Below, piece after piece: positions 16,579-25,540 of a DNA stretch of 64,000 nt; positions within the stretch are counted from its first letter, which is position 1; each line of letters begins with the position of its first letter. This DNA is from Bacillus sp. 7884-1 (lineage in GTDB: Bacteria; Bacillota; Bacilli; Bacillales; Cytobacillaceae). Under the pieces are notes generated by a model that ran no database searches, was not told the origin of the DNA, and saw nothing but the letters and a program-made list of their open reading frames with translations. Both the position numbers and the translations under genes were made by a program. The stretch spans positions 1 through 64,000 of the forward strand of contig NZ_NPDD01000165.1 of the NCBI RefSeq assembly GCF_002272245.1, in the 5' to 3' direction.

Positions 16579-18744
16579 TTATGTTCTAAGGAGGAGCCTT
16601 TTTAAAATATTCGCCACTTTAAAGCTAGCTTCATTTTTTTTAGCATGAGCCCATAAAGCTCTTATAATGGAAGATTCCTGAAGCACTAAACCGCGTTTTC
16701 TCTTTTGGAGCCACTTAGCATTTTTAATGATCTCTTGATAGATACGGCTCGAGTTGTGATGGTCTGTGTAGGTAAGATAATGTTTTCTCATCACAGCATA
16801 TTTTTCTTCTTCTTTAAATCTTTGTTCGGCATACTTTTTAATCAAATCGATTAATGTTTCAACATTTCGAGCTTGGTCACCAAATAGATTCTTTTCCATA
16901 TCGATGTAGCTTCCCTGGTACTTGATATAGTCTTCTAAATCGAATTGGTAAAAGATAATAGGTTTTTTTTGATAATACATATCCCATGCAACACTTGAAT
17001 AGTCTGTTATTAATAGAGAAGACTTCATTAACAATTCATTAACCTGTGCTTCTCCAAATTGGTAAATGGTAATTCGTTTGTTCGTACTAGTAAATTGATC
17101 AATATACTGTTTAAATTTAGGATGAATAAAGAAATTAAGATAGATATCGTATTGCTCCAAAAGTTTCTCTAGATCATAAGAATTTAAAAGTGAAACATAC
17201 TGCTTATAATATTCTGTACGAATAAATTTATCTTCAGGCAGATCATCCATCCATGACCTCCAGGTCGGCATGAGAAGAATGGTTGATTGACCCGTTGATT
17301 TATCTTTGAGTACATCCCACCGACTTAGCCCTGTAATAATAATTTCTCTCTCTTTATAGCCGAAATTATTTTTAATAATTTCTTTTTCATGTTCAGAGGA
17401 TACAACAAATAAATCTACAGCATTTTTGCTGGCTTTTTTGAATACGTTATCAACCCTTTTCAAACCGATGACTCCATGCTGTAAAAAAACCTGGCGTTTA
17501 CGATCGAGAGCTTTTTTTAACCTTCCTTTTTGTATTCTAATATCATAGGCATGTCCTTTGGATTCTGATGAAATGAGTAATTTTGCGGCAAACATATAGA
17601 CCATATACGTAAAGCTCATGTAATGAATAACCTTATCGTTCATAGACTGCACATTAGCAAAATCTGGAGATTCCTTTTTAATGACATAAAAGAAATTATT
17701 TTTCTTTGCATTTTGATAACAATATCGGAAAAAGTAATAGCCATTGTCTTGGGCACTATCCGAAAATTTTTCAAAGCCCAGCCAAATATTTTTCCGATCG
17801 AAATACCATTTGAACAAAAGATAGAATAAATAGGCAAAATTTTCTTTCCTGTAAAACGCTGATGATTCATGGGATTCTTTTTCTTTGTACAGAAGTGCGA
17901 GCGTATTTGCTGCTGTTATATAAGGATGTACCCAGAATCCATTCTCGTAAGTATAGGATTGTTTCATCGATTTTTTATTTACAGCCTTTCGGACTTTACT
18001 GGAAGGATTTTTTAATCGGATCCAGCCTTCCTGTTTTCCGAAGTCAGCAACTAAATAAAAATCCCAATAATAATTTTGCAGTTTCAGTGAAGAAAGGTCA
18101 ATAGTAAACGTTACCATACTTTTCGTTTGTGTCATTTTCACTTCGGAAACCGGAAATTCATATTTAATGTTATCCGTTTTGCTTCGGTATCTTAAAATGA
18201 TGGACTTTATATGAAAGGATTGAACTTCGGTTAATTGAACTTGAACTACACCATTAATAAATTGATGATTCATTTTAAACTTTACTATTTTCACATTTGA
18301 ATCTAATTTTTCATTTATAAAATGATGGGGTTCAATAAATAGTAAAGAAAGTCCTTTTAATTCGTTTATATAAGCTGTCACTATATTTACTCCATCCGTT
18401 GAAGCCGGGGGGAAGTAGCGCTTTTCCTTGGGAGCCAATTCTTGGTCAAATACACCCAGCGCGTTTCTTACAATCTTGCCGAGGTGATTCTTGGTTTCAA
18501 GGTAGAAATCCCAACGTGAAGTTTGGTTATAATAAGCTTGAATGAATGCATTCAGATTAATGGTAATGGAAGAATCATGAATGTTTTCTGATGTGATATC
18601 TTCCATCCATTCCGTTTTTGAACCTCTTTCCACCATTATGATCTTATCGGTAGCTTTAGGAAGGTTCTTGATTGAAAAAGATAGGGTGTTATGATTCTGA
18701 TTAAATTGAATGTCACTGATAATGGTTTTATCCTTTTCTATCAT
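16579..18744 (-). CDS. TagF-like poly(glycerophosphate) glycerophosphotransferase
   Basis: 721 residues, close to TagF length. The N-terminal half (about 1-330) contains beta-sandwich-like repeats with alternating charged strands. The catalytic part (about 340-690) has LQHGVIGLKRVDNVFKK, ITGLSRWDVL, MPTWRSWMDD, FFIHPKFKQY and SLLITDYSSVAWDMYYQKKP. It should transfer glycerol phosphate from CDP-glycerol onto a growing polymer. The ATG at 18744 is chosen because AAAGGAGG lies 9 bases upstream; the frame stays open to 18828 without a better site. It is the third TagF-type enzyme in the window. Confidence 0.87.
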   Translation of the reverse strand: MIEKDKTIISDIQFNQNHNTLSFSIKNLPKATDKIIMVERGSKTEWMEDITSENIHDSSITINLNAFIQAYYNQTSRWDFYLETKNHLGKIVRNALGVFDQELAPKEKRYFPPASTDGVNIVTAYINELKGLSLLFIEPHHFINEKLDSNVKIVKFKMNHQFINGVVQVQLTEVQSFHIKSIILRYRSKTDNIKYEFPVSEVKMTQTKSMVTFTIDLSSLKLQNYYWDFYLVADFGKQEGWIRLKNPSSKVRKAVNKKSMKQSYTYENGFWVHPYITAANTLALLYKEKESHESSAFYRKENFAYLFYLLFKWYFDRKNIWLGFEKFSDSAQDNGYYFFRYCYQNAKKNNFFYVIKKESPDFANVQSMNDKVIHYMSFTYMVYMFAAKLLISSESKGHAYDIRIQKGRLKKALDRKRQVFLQHGVIGLKRVDNVFKKASKNAVDLFVVSSEHEKEIIKNNFGYKEREIIITGLSRWDVLKDKSTGQSTILLMPTWRSWMDDLPEDKFIRTEYYKQYVSLLNSYDLEKLLEQYDIYLNFFIHPKFKQYIDQFTSTNKRITIYQFGEAQVNELLMKSSLLITDYSSVAWDMYYQKKPIIFYQFDLEDYIKYQGSYIDMEKNLFGDQARNVETLIDLIKKYAEQRFKEEEKYAVMRKHYLTYTDHHNSSRIYQEIIKNAKWLQKRKRGLVLQESSIIRALWAHAKKNEASFKVANILKRLLLRT

Positions 18745-19063
18745 GATGTAATACCTCCTTTCGAAATGATACTCTCTGGTGAAATGGGCCAATAAAGGGT
18801 ATTCAGTAAAATATTTTAACATTATCAAACAGTTTTCGACAAAAGTATTCTGTGTAAAGGAAACATTTATTTCATTTTAACTGTTACCATTTAGTATTTG
18901 CAGACTGATCTAAAAAAACAAGCTATTAAGAGAGAACAGCTTTACAAAGACTAAACAAAACTTTAAGCTTCCCTTTACATTAAGAGAGTAGTATTGGAAT
19001 CAAGAAAATGAAATGACCCTTTTATACTGAAAGAGTATACCAAAAGGCAGGGGGACAGTGTCT
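18745..19063. promoter_or_regulatory. Divergent intergenic region with Spo0A-box-like site
   Basis: No gene is visible between the divergent genes. TTCGACA at 18835-18841 matches the reverse complement of the Spo0A box inside a longer TTTTCGACAAAAG. No clear sigma-A pair could be placed with confidence. Confidence 0.35.
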
Positions 19064-19357
19064 ATGAAATCTTGGGCATATACGGAGGATGGTTATCTAG
19101 TTGCAGGTATTACTGAAAATGGGCTTCCGTACTTTGAGAAAAAGCTACTGGGATGGAATGATCATAAAGACCCTTCAAATAAGGAAGACTTAGTCGTGAT
19201 TAGTGCTGTCATCTATGATGATGGAACCCAAATGGTACTAAAGAATAGATACGCTTCTGAAGAGGCTTTTGCCAATCCTCTAATTAGAAAAAAAGGAGAG
19301 GAAATGGAGCAGGTTGTTCTGAAAGAGGTGAAATTATGGTTAAACGGTGCGGATTGA
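19064..19357 (+). CDS. Hypothetical 97-residue protein
   Basis: Reads from the ATG at 19064, 9 bases after AGGGGG (an in-frame GTG at 19058 is too close to it). The protein is soluble with mixed charge. It has several short beta-like stretches (DLVVISAVIYDDGTQMVLKN) and a C-terminal helix (MEQVVLKEVKLWL). No family is recognised. A terminator follows directly, so it is monocistronic. Confidence 0.6.
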   Translation: MKSWAYTEDGYLVAGITENGLPYFEKKLLGWNDHKDPSNKEDLVVISAVIYDDGTQMVLKNRYASEEAFANPLIRKKGEEMEQVVLKEVKLWLNGAD

Positions 19358-19370
19358 ATATAAATAGGTG

Positions 19371-19417
19371 AAGCTGATAAAAGGGATTGAACTCCTGTTC
19401 TTATCAGCTTTTTTTGT
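19371..19417 (+). terminator. Intrinsic terminator after the 97-residue protein gene
   Basis: The stem AAGCTGATAA / TTATCAGCTT with an internal bulged loop is followed by seven Ts. From here to the tagH start at 19687 I see no gene; only the tagH ribosome site AAGGAG at 19676-19681 is clear. Confidence 0.85.
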
Positions 19418-19686
19418 TGTTACTTTGTAAAGGTTTGACTTGCATGGATTTGTTTTAATTCGTACACTCTTCATTTATCAAAAATGGTTACTTTCATTTT
19501 ATATTAGTAATAAGCTGCATGGTAATAAGCAGCAAACTTTTAGTCTAGACAATTCTGACATTTTAAAGGGAATGTAAATTATGTGATATTATGTCCTATA
19601 TGGTTGTTTGATTATTTGCGTGGAGGAATGCGAATAATAAGGAAAATTCGAATGCTCCCATCGGAGTATGCATATAAGGAGTACTC

Positions 19687-21297
19687 ATGAAAGCATCAGT
19701 TGTTTTAAAAAATGTTACAAAAAAATATAAAATGTATAAAAGGACCTCTGATAAATTATTGGATTTAGCGATGCCAAATGGATATGGCAGGGACTTTTAT
19801 GCGTTGCAAAATATTAACTTTGAAGCATATGAGGGCGATATCATCGGGATTATTGGTGTAAATGGAGCAGGTAAATCAACCATTTCCAATTTAATTTCCG
19901 GTGTCATCCCACCGACCTCTGGGAAGGTGAAAATTAATGGGGATGCAGCCTTGATTTCGATTGCGGCAGGTCTTAATAATGAACTAACCGGCCGTGAGAA
20001 CATAGAACTCAAATGCTTAATGCTGGGCTTTAAAAAGTCGGAAATCGAAAAACTGATGCCGGAGATTATTGAATTCGCGGAGATTGGTGAGTTTATCGAC
20101 CAGCCTGTAAAGAAATATTCCAGCGGGATGAAATCAAGATTGGGGTTTGCGATTTCAGTTAATATTAATCCGGATATCCTGGTTATTGATGAGGCACTCT
20201 CAGTAGGGGATAAAATCTTTGCACAGAAATGCTTAGATAAGATGAACAGTTTTAAAGAGAAAGGCAAGACGATTTTCTTTATTAGTCATTCGATTGGCCA
20301 GGTGAAGGAATTTTGTCAAAAGGCTCTTTGGCTGGAAGCGGGGGAAATCAAGGCCTACGGGCCGGTTGAAGAAGTAGTCCCTCAGTATGAGGAGTTTATT
20401 CTTGAATTTAACAAGATGTCGAAGGAAGAAAAGAAAAAGTTCAATGAACACGTTGCGGAAAAACGCAGCAGGCTGCAGCATGAACCCATTCCGACAGATA
20501 AGGGTACGGAACCTTCCAGAAGCGAGATGGCAAAGAAGAAGCCGAAGCGTAAACTCAATATCTTTCGTTCCTTTTTAGTCCTCCTGCTCGTTGTGGTTTC
20601 TGGAACGTTATATGCAAATTGGAACACGGTGTCTAATTTCTTACAGCAAGAAGAAAAGGTATCGGTAGCCAAAGAGGAAAAACAGTTGGAAACCGAGACG
20701 CCGCCTGTAGAGCCTGTGGAGGAAACCACAAAGGACCTTCGGTATGTCAATATTGAAGCGGGATTCGTAAGAGACGCTCCTAATTTATCTACAAGTAACA
20801 AAATTACCATGGTGACTTTCGGGGAGTCGATTACTGTTAAAGAAACTGTGAAGGATCCTGAGGGGGATTTTAACTGGCTAATGTTCTCCCTGCCTACAGG
20901 GCAGGATGGCTGGATTAGTGAGCGATTAGTGACCCAAGTACAAGCTCCGATTGATGAAGTGGCCTTTATGTCAGAGTTGGAACAATTAGATCAAACTGAT
21001 GGGTTTTCTTCGACTTTAGAGGTAATGGGGAAATCTCAACAAGAACTCTTGGAATCAGAAGTTGGGGATCTAGAAATTTCGTATGATGATAATAATATGG
21101 TGAGGGAGTATAGCATCAATTTGAATGGTATTTCTATCGATAGTCTAGTTGAACTCGTTGGAGAACCAACCGTTCAGCTAGATGACTCGGACTACTTATA
21201 TCATGGTAATAAGGTTGATGTCATACTGTATAGCCAAAATGGATCATTCACGACCATGACCGTAAAAAAGGTAGCCGAAGACAAGAATAGCTTATAA
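19687..21297 (+). CDS. tagH: Teichoic acid exporter ATPase TagH with C-terminal extracellular SH3 region
   Basis: 536 residues. The ABC domain (about 1-245) has Walker A GVNGAGKS at 57-64, a degenerate signature YSSGMKSRLG, Walker B ILVIDEALSVGD and the SHSIGQV switch, typical of O-antigen/teichoic acid exporters. A basic linker precedes a single membrane helix (about 291-312). An extracellular part carries an SH3b-like domain (about 350-420, RYVNIEAGFVRDAPNLSTSNK) and a C-terminal globular region. The architecture and length match TagH of Bacillus (527 residues in B. subtilis). With TagG it exports wall teichoic acid. It is separated from tagG. Confidence 0.92.
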   Translation: MKASVVLKNVTKKYKMYKRTSDKLLDLAMPNGYGRDFYALQNINFEAYEGDIIGIIGVNGAGKSTISNLISGVIPPTSGKVKINGDAALISIAAGLNNELTGRENIELKCLMLGFKKSEIEKLMPEIIEFAEIGEFIDQPVKKYSSGMKSRLGFAISVNINPDILVIDEALSVGDKIFAQKCLDKMNSFKEKGKTIFFISHSIGQVKEFCQKALWLEAGEIKAYGPVEEVVPQYEEFILEFNKMSKEEKKKFNEHVAEKRSRLQHEPIPTDKGTEPSRSEMAKKKPKRKLNIFRSFLVLLLVVVSGTLYANWNTVSNFLQQEEKVSVAKEEKQLETETPPVEPVEETTKDLRYVNIEAGFVRDAPNLSTSNKITMVTFGESITVKETVKDPEGDFNWLMFSLPTGQDGWISERLVTQVQAPIDEVAFMSELEQLDQTDGFSSTLEVMGKSQQELLESEVGDLEISYDDNNMVREYSINLNGISIDSLVELVGEPTVQLDDSDYLYHGNKVDVILYSQNGSFTTMTVKKVAEDKNSL

Positions 21298-21304
21298 ACA
21301 TGCC

Positions 21305-21348
21305 AAAAAAACTGATTGGGAGATAAAGTAAATCCCAATCAGTTTTTT
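21305..21348 (+). terminator. Intrinsic terminator of tagH
   Basis: A 16-base stem (AAAAAACTGATTGGGA and its inverse) has an 11-base loop and a terminal T run. It shares its ACTGATTGGG core with the hairpins at 11562 and 22362. Confidence 0.92.
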
Positions 21349-21567
21349 GTTGTTTTACGTTCGGTATCTTATAATACTTTGAATAATACGAACATGTAGC
21401 TGCATCGACTGTTCTACTAAGGAATAGTAGATAACTCCATGCATATTTTAGGATTGCTCTCCGATGTTCTCCTCTTTTTAAATCCTACAAACTTCAACTG
21501 GAAATCTATTTACAAATATCTATTAAACTATTAAAATACTTAAATGGAATGAATAAGAGGAGGATAT

Positions 21568-21729
21568 TTGAAATTGAACACAAAGAAAAAGTACAGTAGC
21601 ACGAAACAAATCAATTTCTCAATGATTGTGAAAAAGGCATACGAGAAGGGGATAAATGAGAGTGAAATAACACTTGAAAAGTTGATTGAGGATCTAAAAA
21701 TTGATCTAAGGAACATGATGATCAATTAA
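21568..21729 (+). CDS. 53-residue basic protein, paralogue of the one at 23562
   Basis: The TTG at 21568 lies a few bases after AGGAGG and reads 53 codons. The protein is basic, with an Asn/Lys-rich start, then FSMIVKKAYEKG, then TLEKLIEDLKIDLRNM. The second half matches the protein at 23562-23717 (FSGIVKKAYDRG and TVAKLIEDLKIDL). Both flank tagU. Two helices separated by a Gly-Ile-Asn turn are likely. No family is recognised; conservation between the two copies supports it being a real gene. Confidence 0.72.
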   Translation: MKLNTKKKYSSTKQINFSMIVKKAYEKGINESEITLEKLIEDLKIDLRNMMIN

Positions 21730-21794
21730 TGCATTCCTCAGTTTTATATATTCAATATCGATAAAATCATTAAGGACGGTACCCGGTACCTTCT

Positions 21795-21950
21795 TTGAAA
21801 GATTTTGATCAATTGCCAAAATCAATAAAGAAATCACTACGATATATTAATCAAGACGTGAAAACAATAGAGAAATTAGAACATATTGAAAAAACATTAA
21901 AGCTTTATATCGCAAAACGAAAGCTTCAGTTAAAAAATCAAGGCAGTTAA
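21795..21950 (+). CDS. Possible 51-residue basic protein
   Basis: A TTG-initiated frame encodes a Lys-rich, strongly helical sequence (LPKSIKKSLRYI, then EKTLKLYIAKRKLQLKNQ). Composition looks coding-like. The only ribosome-like AAGGA lies about 20 bases upstream, beyond a GGTACCCGGTACC palindrome at 21778-21790. It may be translated with the 53-residue gene 65 bases upstream, or be the tail of a broken gene. Confidence 0.35.
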   Translation: MKDFDQLPKSIKKSLRYINQDVKTIEKLEHIEKTLKLYIAKRKLQLKNQGS

Positions 21951-22361
21951 TATCGAAGAGAAAGACGAGTGGTATCCCTTGTCTTATAAGAGTGTTGAGA
22001 GATAAACCCTAGTTCAAGTTCATGGGTATGAAAATTCATAAAACACAACATATGAGGATTTCTTTAAATGATATATTAAAGTAAAAAAGCCTGATCGTAT
22101 TTTACTTTTATGAAGAATAAATATATAATCATGAAAAATAACACCTTTTTATCCAGTAACCCCCTATTAAAAATAGGGGGTTGTCTTTGTATATTTGGCA
22201 TTAAGCGGTGAAAATAAAGAGCCCTTCTCTGCTGGAATAATTTGTATACCAACCCAACCAAATTTGCCATCTATCTAACATCTATTATTCATCTCTATTC
22301 CTTAGGAATGGTTGAAAATATCGCTAAAATATTTAAATAATAAAAAAATAAACTCACGACA
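21951..22361. other. Intergenic region with one hairpin
   Basis: No supported gene. A near-perfect hairpin (AACCCCCTATT and its inverse) at 22158-22182 is followed by TTGTCTTTG and may end the plus-strand small-gene transcript. Confidence 0.5.
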
Positions 22362-22399
22362 TAAAAAACCTGATTGGAAGACTTCCCAATCAGGTTTTT
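22362..22399 (-). terminator. Intrinsic terminator of tagU
   Basis: The stem AAAAAACCTGATTGG(A)AG / CTTCCCAATCAGGTTTTT carries A and T runs on both sides. It lies 14 bases past the tagU stop. Confidence 0.9.
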
Positions 22400-22412
22400 A
22401 CTGCTGTTTAGA

Positions 22413-23333
22413 TTATTGTAGTTCTAACTGCGCTTTTAATTCATTTTGAACACGAAGCTGTTCATCTTGTGGAATTTGTAGATAGTAAATACCATTGATT
22501 TTAGTACCTGTACCTTTGATTTCCATTTGTTGAACATTGCTTCCGGCTGTTTTGTAATTCTTTTGAATATCAATCATTTGATCAAAGGTTAAATTGGTTT
22601 TGACATTTTCTCCGATTGCTTTAAAGATACTGGAGAAGTTCGTTAAGCTTGATACACTTGCTCCTTCTTTGATAACAGCTTGGATCACTTGGCGCTGTCT
22701 TGTGTTACGGCCAAAGTCACCGTTAGGGTCTTCTTTACGCATTCTAACGTATGGTAAAGCTTCCTCACCGGTTAAGGTAATTTCACCAACAGGGAAATGA
22801 ACATTATCATAAGAGAAATCGAGAGTGTTTGTCACGGTAACGCCACCGACTGCATCCACGATATCTTTGAAGCCTTCCATATTCACCTTCATATAATAAT
22901 CGATCGGAATATCAAGGAAGTTCTCGACCGTATCCATGGCCATTTCAACACCGCCGAAAGCATGTGCATGGTTGATTTTATCTTCTTTTCCTTTACCGAT
23001 TATTTCTGTGCGTGTGTCACGCGGAATGCTTAGCATTTTTACAGAGTTATTTGTCGGATTCACGGTTAGAACAATAATCGTGTCAGTACGGCCTTTGTCA
23101 TTTTTCGCATCTGTACCAAGCATCAACACGGAGAATGGATCTTTTTCGACAAACTCCACAGGTTCCTCACGCTTTTCTGTTTTCCGTTCTACTGGTTCGT
23201 GCATCGTGTCAACAGCGGTTCTTAGTGACTTATATACAGTGTATCCATAGGCTCCACCAGCAATTAACAGGACAAGAAGAATGATTCCAGTAACTTTTAA
23301 CCATTTCTTACCTTTTTTATTATTAGATCTCAT
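22413..23333 (-). CDS. tagU: LCP-family teichoic acid:peptidoglycan ligase TagU (LytR)
   Basis: 306 residues, the same length as B. subtilis TagU/LytR. A short basic cytoplasmic tail precedes one membrane helix (about 12-33). The extracellular LytR-CpsA-Psr domain covers about 65-220, with FSVLMLGTDAK, GRTDTIIVLTVNP, SIPRDTR, KINHAHAFGG and FGRNTRQRQ. These arginines bind the polyprenyl pyrophosphate substrate. The enzyme attaches finished wall teichoic acid to N-acetylmuramic acid. The ATG follows GGAGG by 9 bases. Confidence 0.92.
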   Translation of the reverse strand: MRSNNKKGKKWLKVTGIILLVLLIAGGAYGYTVYKSLRTAVDTMHEPVERKTEKREEPVEFVEKDPFSVLMLGTDAKNDKGRTDTIIVLTVNPTNNSVKMLSIPRDTRTEIIGKGKEDKINHAHAFGGVEMAMDTVENFLDIPIDYYMKVNMEGFKDIVDAVGGVTVTNTLDFSYDNVHFPVGEITLTGEEALPYVRMRKEDPNGDFGRNTRQRQVIQAVIKEGASVSSLTNFSSIFKAIGENVKTNLTFDQMIDIQKNYKTAGSNVQQMEIKGTGTKINGIYYLQIPQDEQLRVQNELKAQLELQ

Positions 23334-23561
23334 ATGAGAGTACCTCCGAAAAATTTACATTTTTTTTAACACCTAGACAATAGAATACCAAAATTGCGGG
23401 TGAATAGATAGAAGAAAGTTATTACCAACAAAGTGAAATTTAATCAATCTATTAAATTACACAAATATTTCAAAATTACATTGGTAGACATTTTATTTAC
23501 AAAATTTGAAAAGTTTAGTAGAATAGGCAGAAATAATAAGAAGAAAGGAGAAATGTGCCGA

Positions 23562-23717
23562 ATGGTGAATAAGAATAACAAAGCGGAGGTTTCTATTATG
23601 GAATTCTCTGGCATTGTTAAAAAAGCCTATGACCGTGGAGAAAGTGATCAAGGGGTAACAGTTGCAAAACTGATTGAAGACTTAAAAATCGACCTAATGA
23701 AAATGAAGGTTCAATAA
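23562..23717 (+). CDS. 51-residue basic protein, paralogue of the one at 21568
   Basis: The ATG at 23562 follows AAAGGAG with an 11-base gap; the ATG at 23553 overlaps the ribosome site. It reads 51 codons, with FSGIVKKAYDRGESDQ and TVAKLIEDLKIDLMKM matching the copy at 21568. It is divergent from tagU and followed by a clear terminator. No family is recognised. Confidence 0.7.
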   Translation: MVNKNNKAEVSIMEFSGIVKKAYDRGESDQGVTVAKLIEDLKIDLMKMKVQ

Positions 23718-23727
23718 TATAGAAGAA

Positions 23728-23760
23728 AGGCAAATTAGCTTATTGCTAGTTTGCCTTATT
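23728..23760. terminator. Terminator between convergent small gene and SGNH-like gene
   Basis: The 12-base stem AGGCAAATTAGC / GCTAGTTTGCCT with a 5-base loop is followed by TTATTTG. It overlaps the last codon of the minus-strand gene. Confidence 0.85.
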
Positions 23761-24523
23761 TGTTTATAAAATATTCAACTAGAAACTGTGCCCATACTTG
23801 ATTTCCTTTGTCATTTGGACCACTTTGTTCTTCATTTAAATAATCCTTGATTTCAAGGTTGTCGGTAGCCGGCCAAGCTGCCCAGTGATCAAGATAAGTC
23901 AAACTGTTTTCCTTCGCATATTCCTTTAGTGCTTCTACCTGTGTCGAATAATACTTTGGAAGGTAGATCGGGTACGAAGGCTGAAGGATGAAGGTAGAGT
24001 CTGGGTTACTGAGCTTCACGTCTTCCATAATCTTTGTTAGATTGGCTAAGGTACCATCAATTTTTACTTTGCTGTTATCGTTCAGCAAAAACGGCTCAAT
24101 GACCACGAGCTGTGCTTTCTCAGCTGCCAACTCCAGTTGCTTATTTTCTGCGAGAATATCCTTCGACGTTTGATCGTATGTATGTATAGCTGTAGTAATA
24201 TGTTCACTTCCGTAATTTTCCGTTAATCGTTGAGTGACCTCTGCCTCCCATTGATTGGCGGTTGTCCCGACAAAGAGGATTTTAAAGGGCTGCTCACTTT
24301 CCAATGCTTGCTTAAATGACTGCTTAGCAGTTTCGGGCCAATTTGCTGCAAGGGCCAAGTATTGATCAAAGTTGACTTCATTGGACTCCTGCGACTCCTG
24401 CTGTCCGACTACTGGTGTCGATGCAACTGCATTGGCGGCTGTCTCCTTATTCCAATGGATATGACCATACACAAGCACGCTTAAACATACGAATCCCCAA
24501 AGGCCTGTGAAAAAATACTTCAT
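23756..24523 (-). CDS. Secreted SGNH/GDSL-hydrolase-like protein with altered active site
   Basis: 255 residues with an N-terminal signal anchor (about 2-20). A flavodoxin-like SGNH fold is suggested by FKILFVGTTANQWEAEV, AQLVVIEPFLLND, STFILQPSYPIYLPKYY and GPNDKGNQVWAQFLVEYF. In active SGNH enzymes the first block reads GDS and the last carries DxxH. Here the serine position is Thr/Ala and the histidine position Asn, so hydrolysis by the usual route is doubtful. It may bind or modify surface polymer. The start follows TTTGGGGGT. It lies between teichoic acid and signalling genes. Confidence 0.65.
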   Translation of the reverse strand: MKYFFTGLWGFVCLSVLVYGHIHWNKETAANAVASTPVVGQQESQESNEVNFDQYLALAANWPETAKQSFKQALESEQPFKILFVGTTANQWEAEVTQRLTENYGSEHITTAIHTYDQTSKDILAENKQLELAAEKAQLVVIEPFLLNDNSKVKIDGTLANLTKIMEDVKLSNPDSTFILQPSYPIYLPKYYSTQVEALKEYAKENSLTYLDHWAAWPATDNLEIKDYLNEEQSGPNDKGNQVWAQFLVEYFINK

Positions 24524-24748
24524 CCATATACCCCCAAACTTAATAAATTCTTCCTATCATTATAACAAACTATCAGCGATAGGAATGATTCCATCCGCAA
24601 AAAGTCTGCATTTTTTTACAAATATCGCAAAAAAAACGGGTATTTTTTATCAAAAAGTAGGATTTCCACAGAAGTGGCAGGTTAATTTGCTATGATTACT
24701 AGTGTAATAGAACGTGAAGAGCTACGTAGTTATCGGAGGAATTTGCGG

Positions 24749-25483
24749 ATGAATCCAATTAAAGTGTTGCTGGCAGATGATAATCAAGAGTCACTAGAAA
24801 TGATGAAATACTTTATCAGCGACCTGCCAGATTTTCAGATCGTCGGGCAGTGCGAGAACGGCGACGAGCTGGTGGAGAATGTGATGGTAATGAAGCCGGA
24901 TCTAGTCCTGACTGATATTAAAATGCCAAAGAAAAATGGGGTAAAGGCAATAAGGGAATGCCTGTCATTTCGTCCGAAGGTGAAGGTTATTTTTATTACC
25001 GGATTTGATGAATTTGCAGTGGAGGCTTTTGATATTGCAGCCGTTGATTATATGGTCAAACCGATAGAAAGAATACGTTTACTCCAGTCGCTAGATAAAG
25101 CGAAAAAACTCATTTACCTGGAACAAGGCAAAACGGAAAGCCGCTTTCCCGAAGTGAATAGGGATGTTCTACCATTAAGAGAGGGAAAGTGTACGCTCTT
25201 TATCCCGATATGCGATATTTACTTTATTGAAAAGACTGGGAAAAGGTGCCTGATTTATACCAATACAGATGTGTATGAAACGAACGAAATGATTGGAAGG
25301 ATAGGTACCCGACTGAATGGGGATTTTTTCCGAGCTCACCGTTCTTATATCATTAATTTACAGAAGATTACTCAAATCAAGCAGCAAAACGAAACCTTTA
25401 TTGCCTATTTTAAGGATTTTGACAAACATGCTGGTATTTCAAAATTGAAAATTAATGAACTAAGAGAAAGAATTTCAATTTAG
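24749..25483 (+). CDS. LytTR-family response regulator, copy 1
   Basis: 244 residues. The receiver domain (about 1-120) has acidic pair ADDN, phospho-acceptor Asp in LTDIKMPKKNG, Thr in FITGFDEFAVEAF and Lys in YMVKPIE. The LytTR DNA-binding domain (about 145-240) has IYFIEKTGKRCLIYT and FFRAHRSYIINLQKI. The ATG at 24749 is preferred because GGAGG lies 9 bases upstream. It is a close paralogue of the regulator at 28177. Such regulators often control cell envelope or polysaccharide genes. Confidence 0.9.
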   Translation: MNPIKVLLADDNQESLEMMKYFISDLPDFQIVGQCENGDELVENVMVMKPDLVLTDIKMPKKNGVKAIRECLSFRPKVKVIFITGFDEFAVEAFDIAAVDYMVKPIERIRLLQSLDKAKKLIYLEQGKTESRFPEVNRDVLPLREGKCTLFIPICDIYFIEKTGKRCLIYTNTDVYETNEMIGRIGTRLNGDFFRAHRSYIINLQKITQIKQQNETFIAYFKDFDKHAGISKLKINELRERISI

Positions 25484-25493
25484 AAAAAAAGAG

Positions 25494-25540
25494 AGACTAC
25501 CCAAGGGAAGGTTTATTTTCCTCGGTAGTCTTTTTATTTT
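25494..25540. terminator. Bidirectional terminator between LytTR regulator and Spo0E-like gene
   Basis: The stem AGACTACC.. / ..GGTAGTCT extended by AAGG/CCT pairs is followed by TTTTTATTTT on the plus strand and TCTCTTTTTTT on the minus strand. It overlaps the 3' end of the Spo0E-like gene. Confidence 0.82.
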
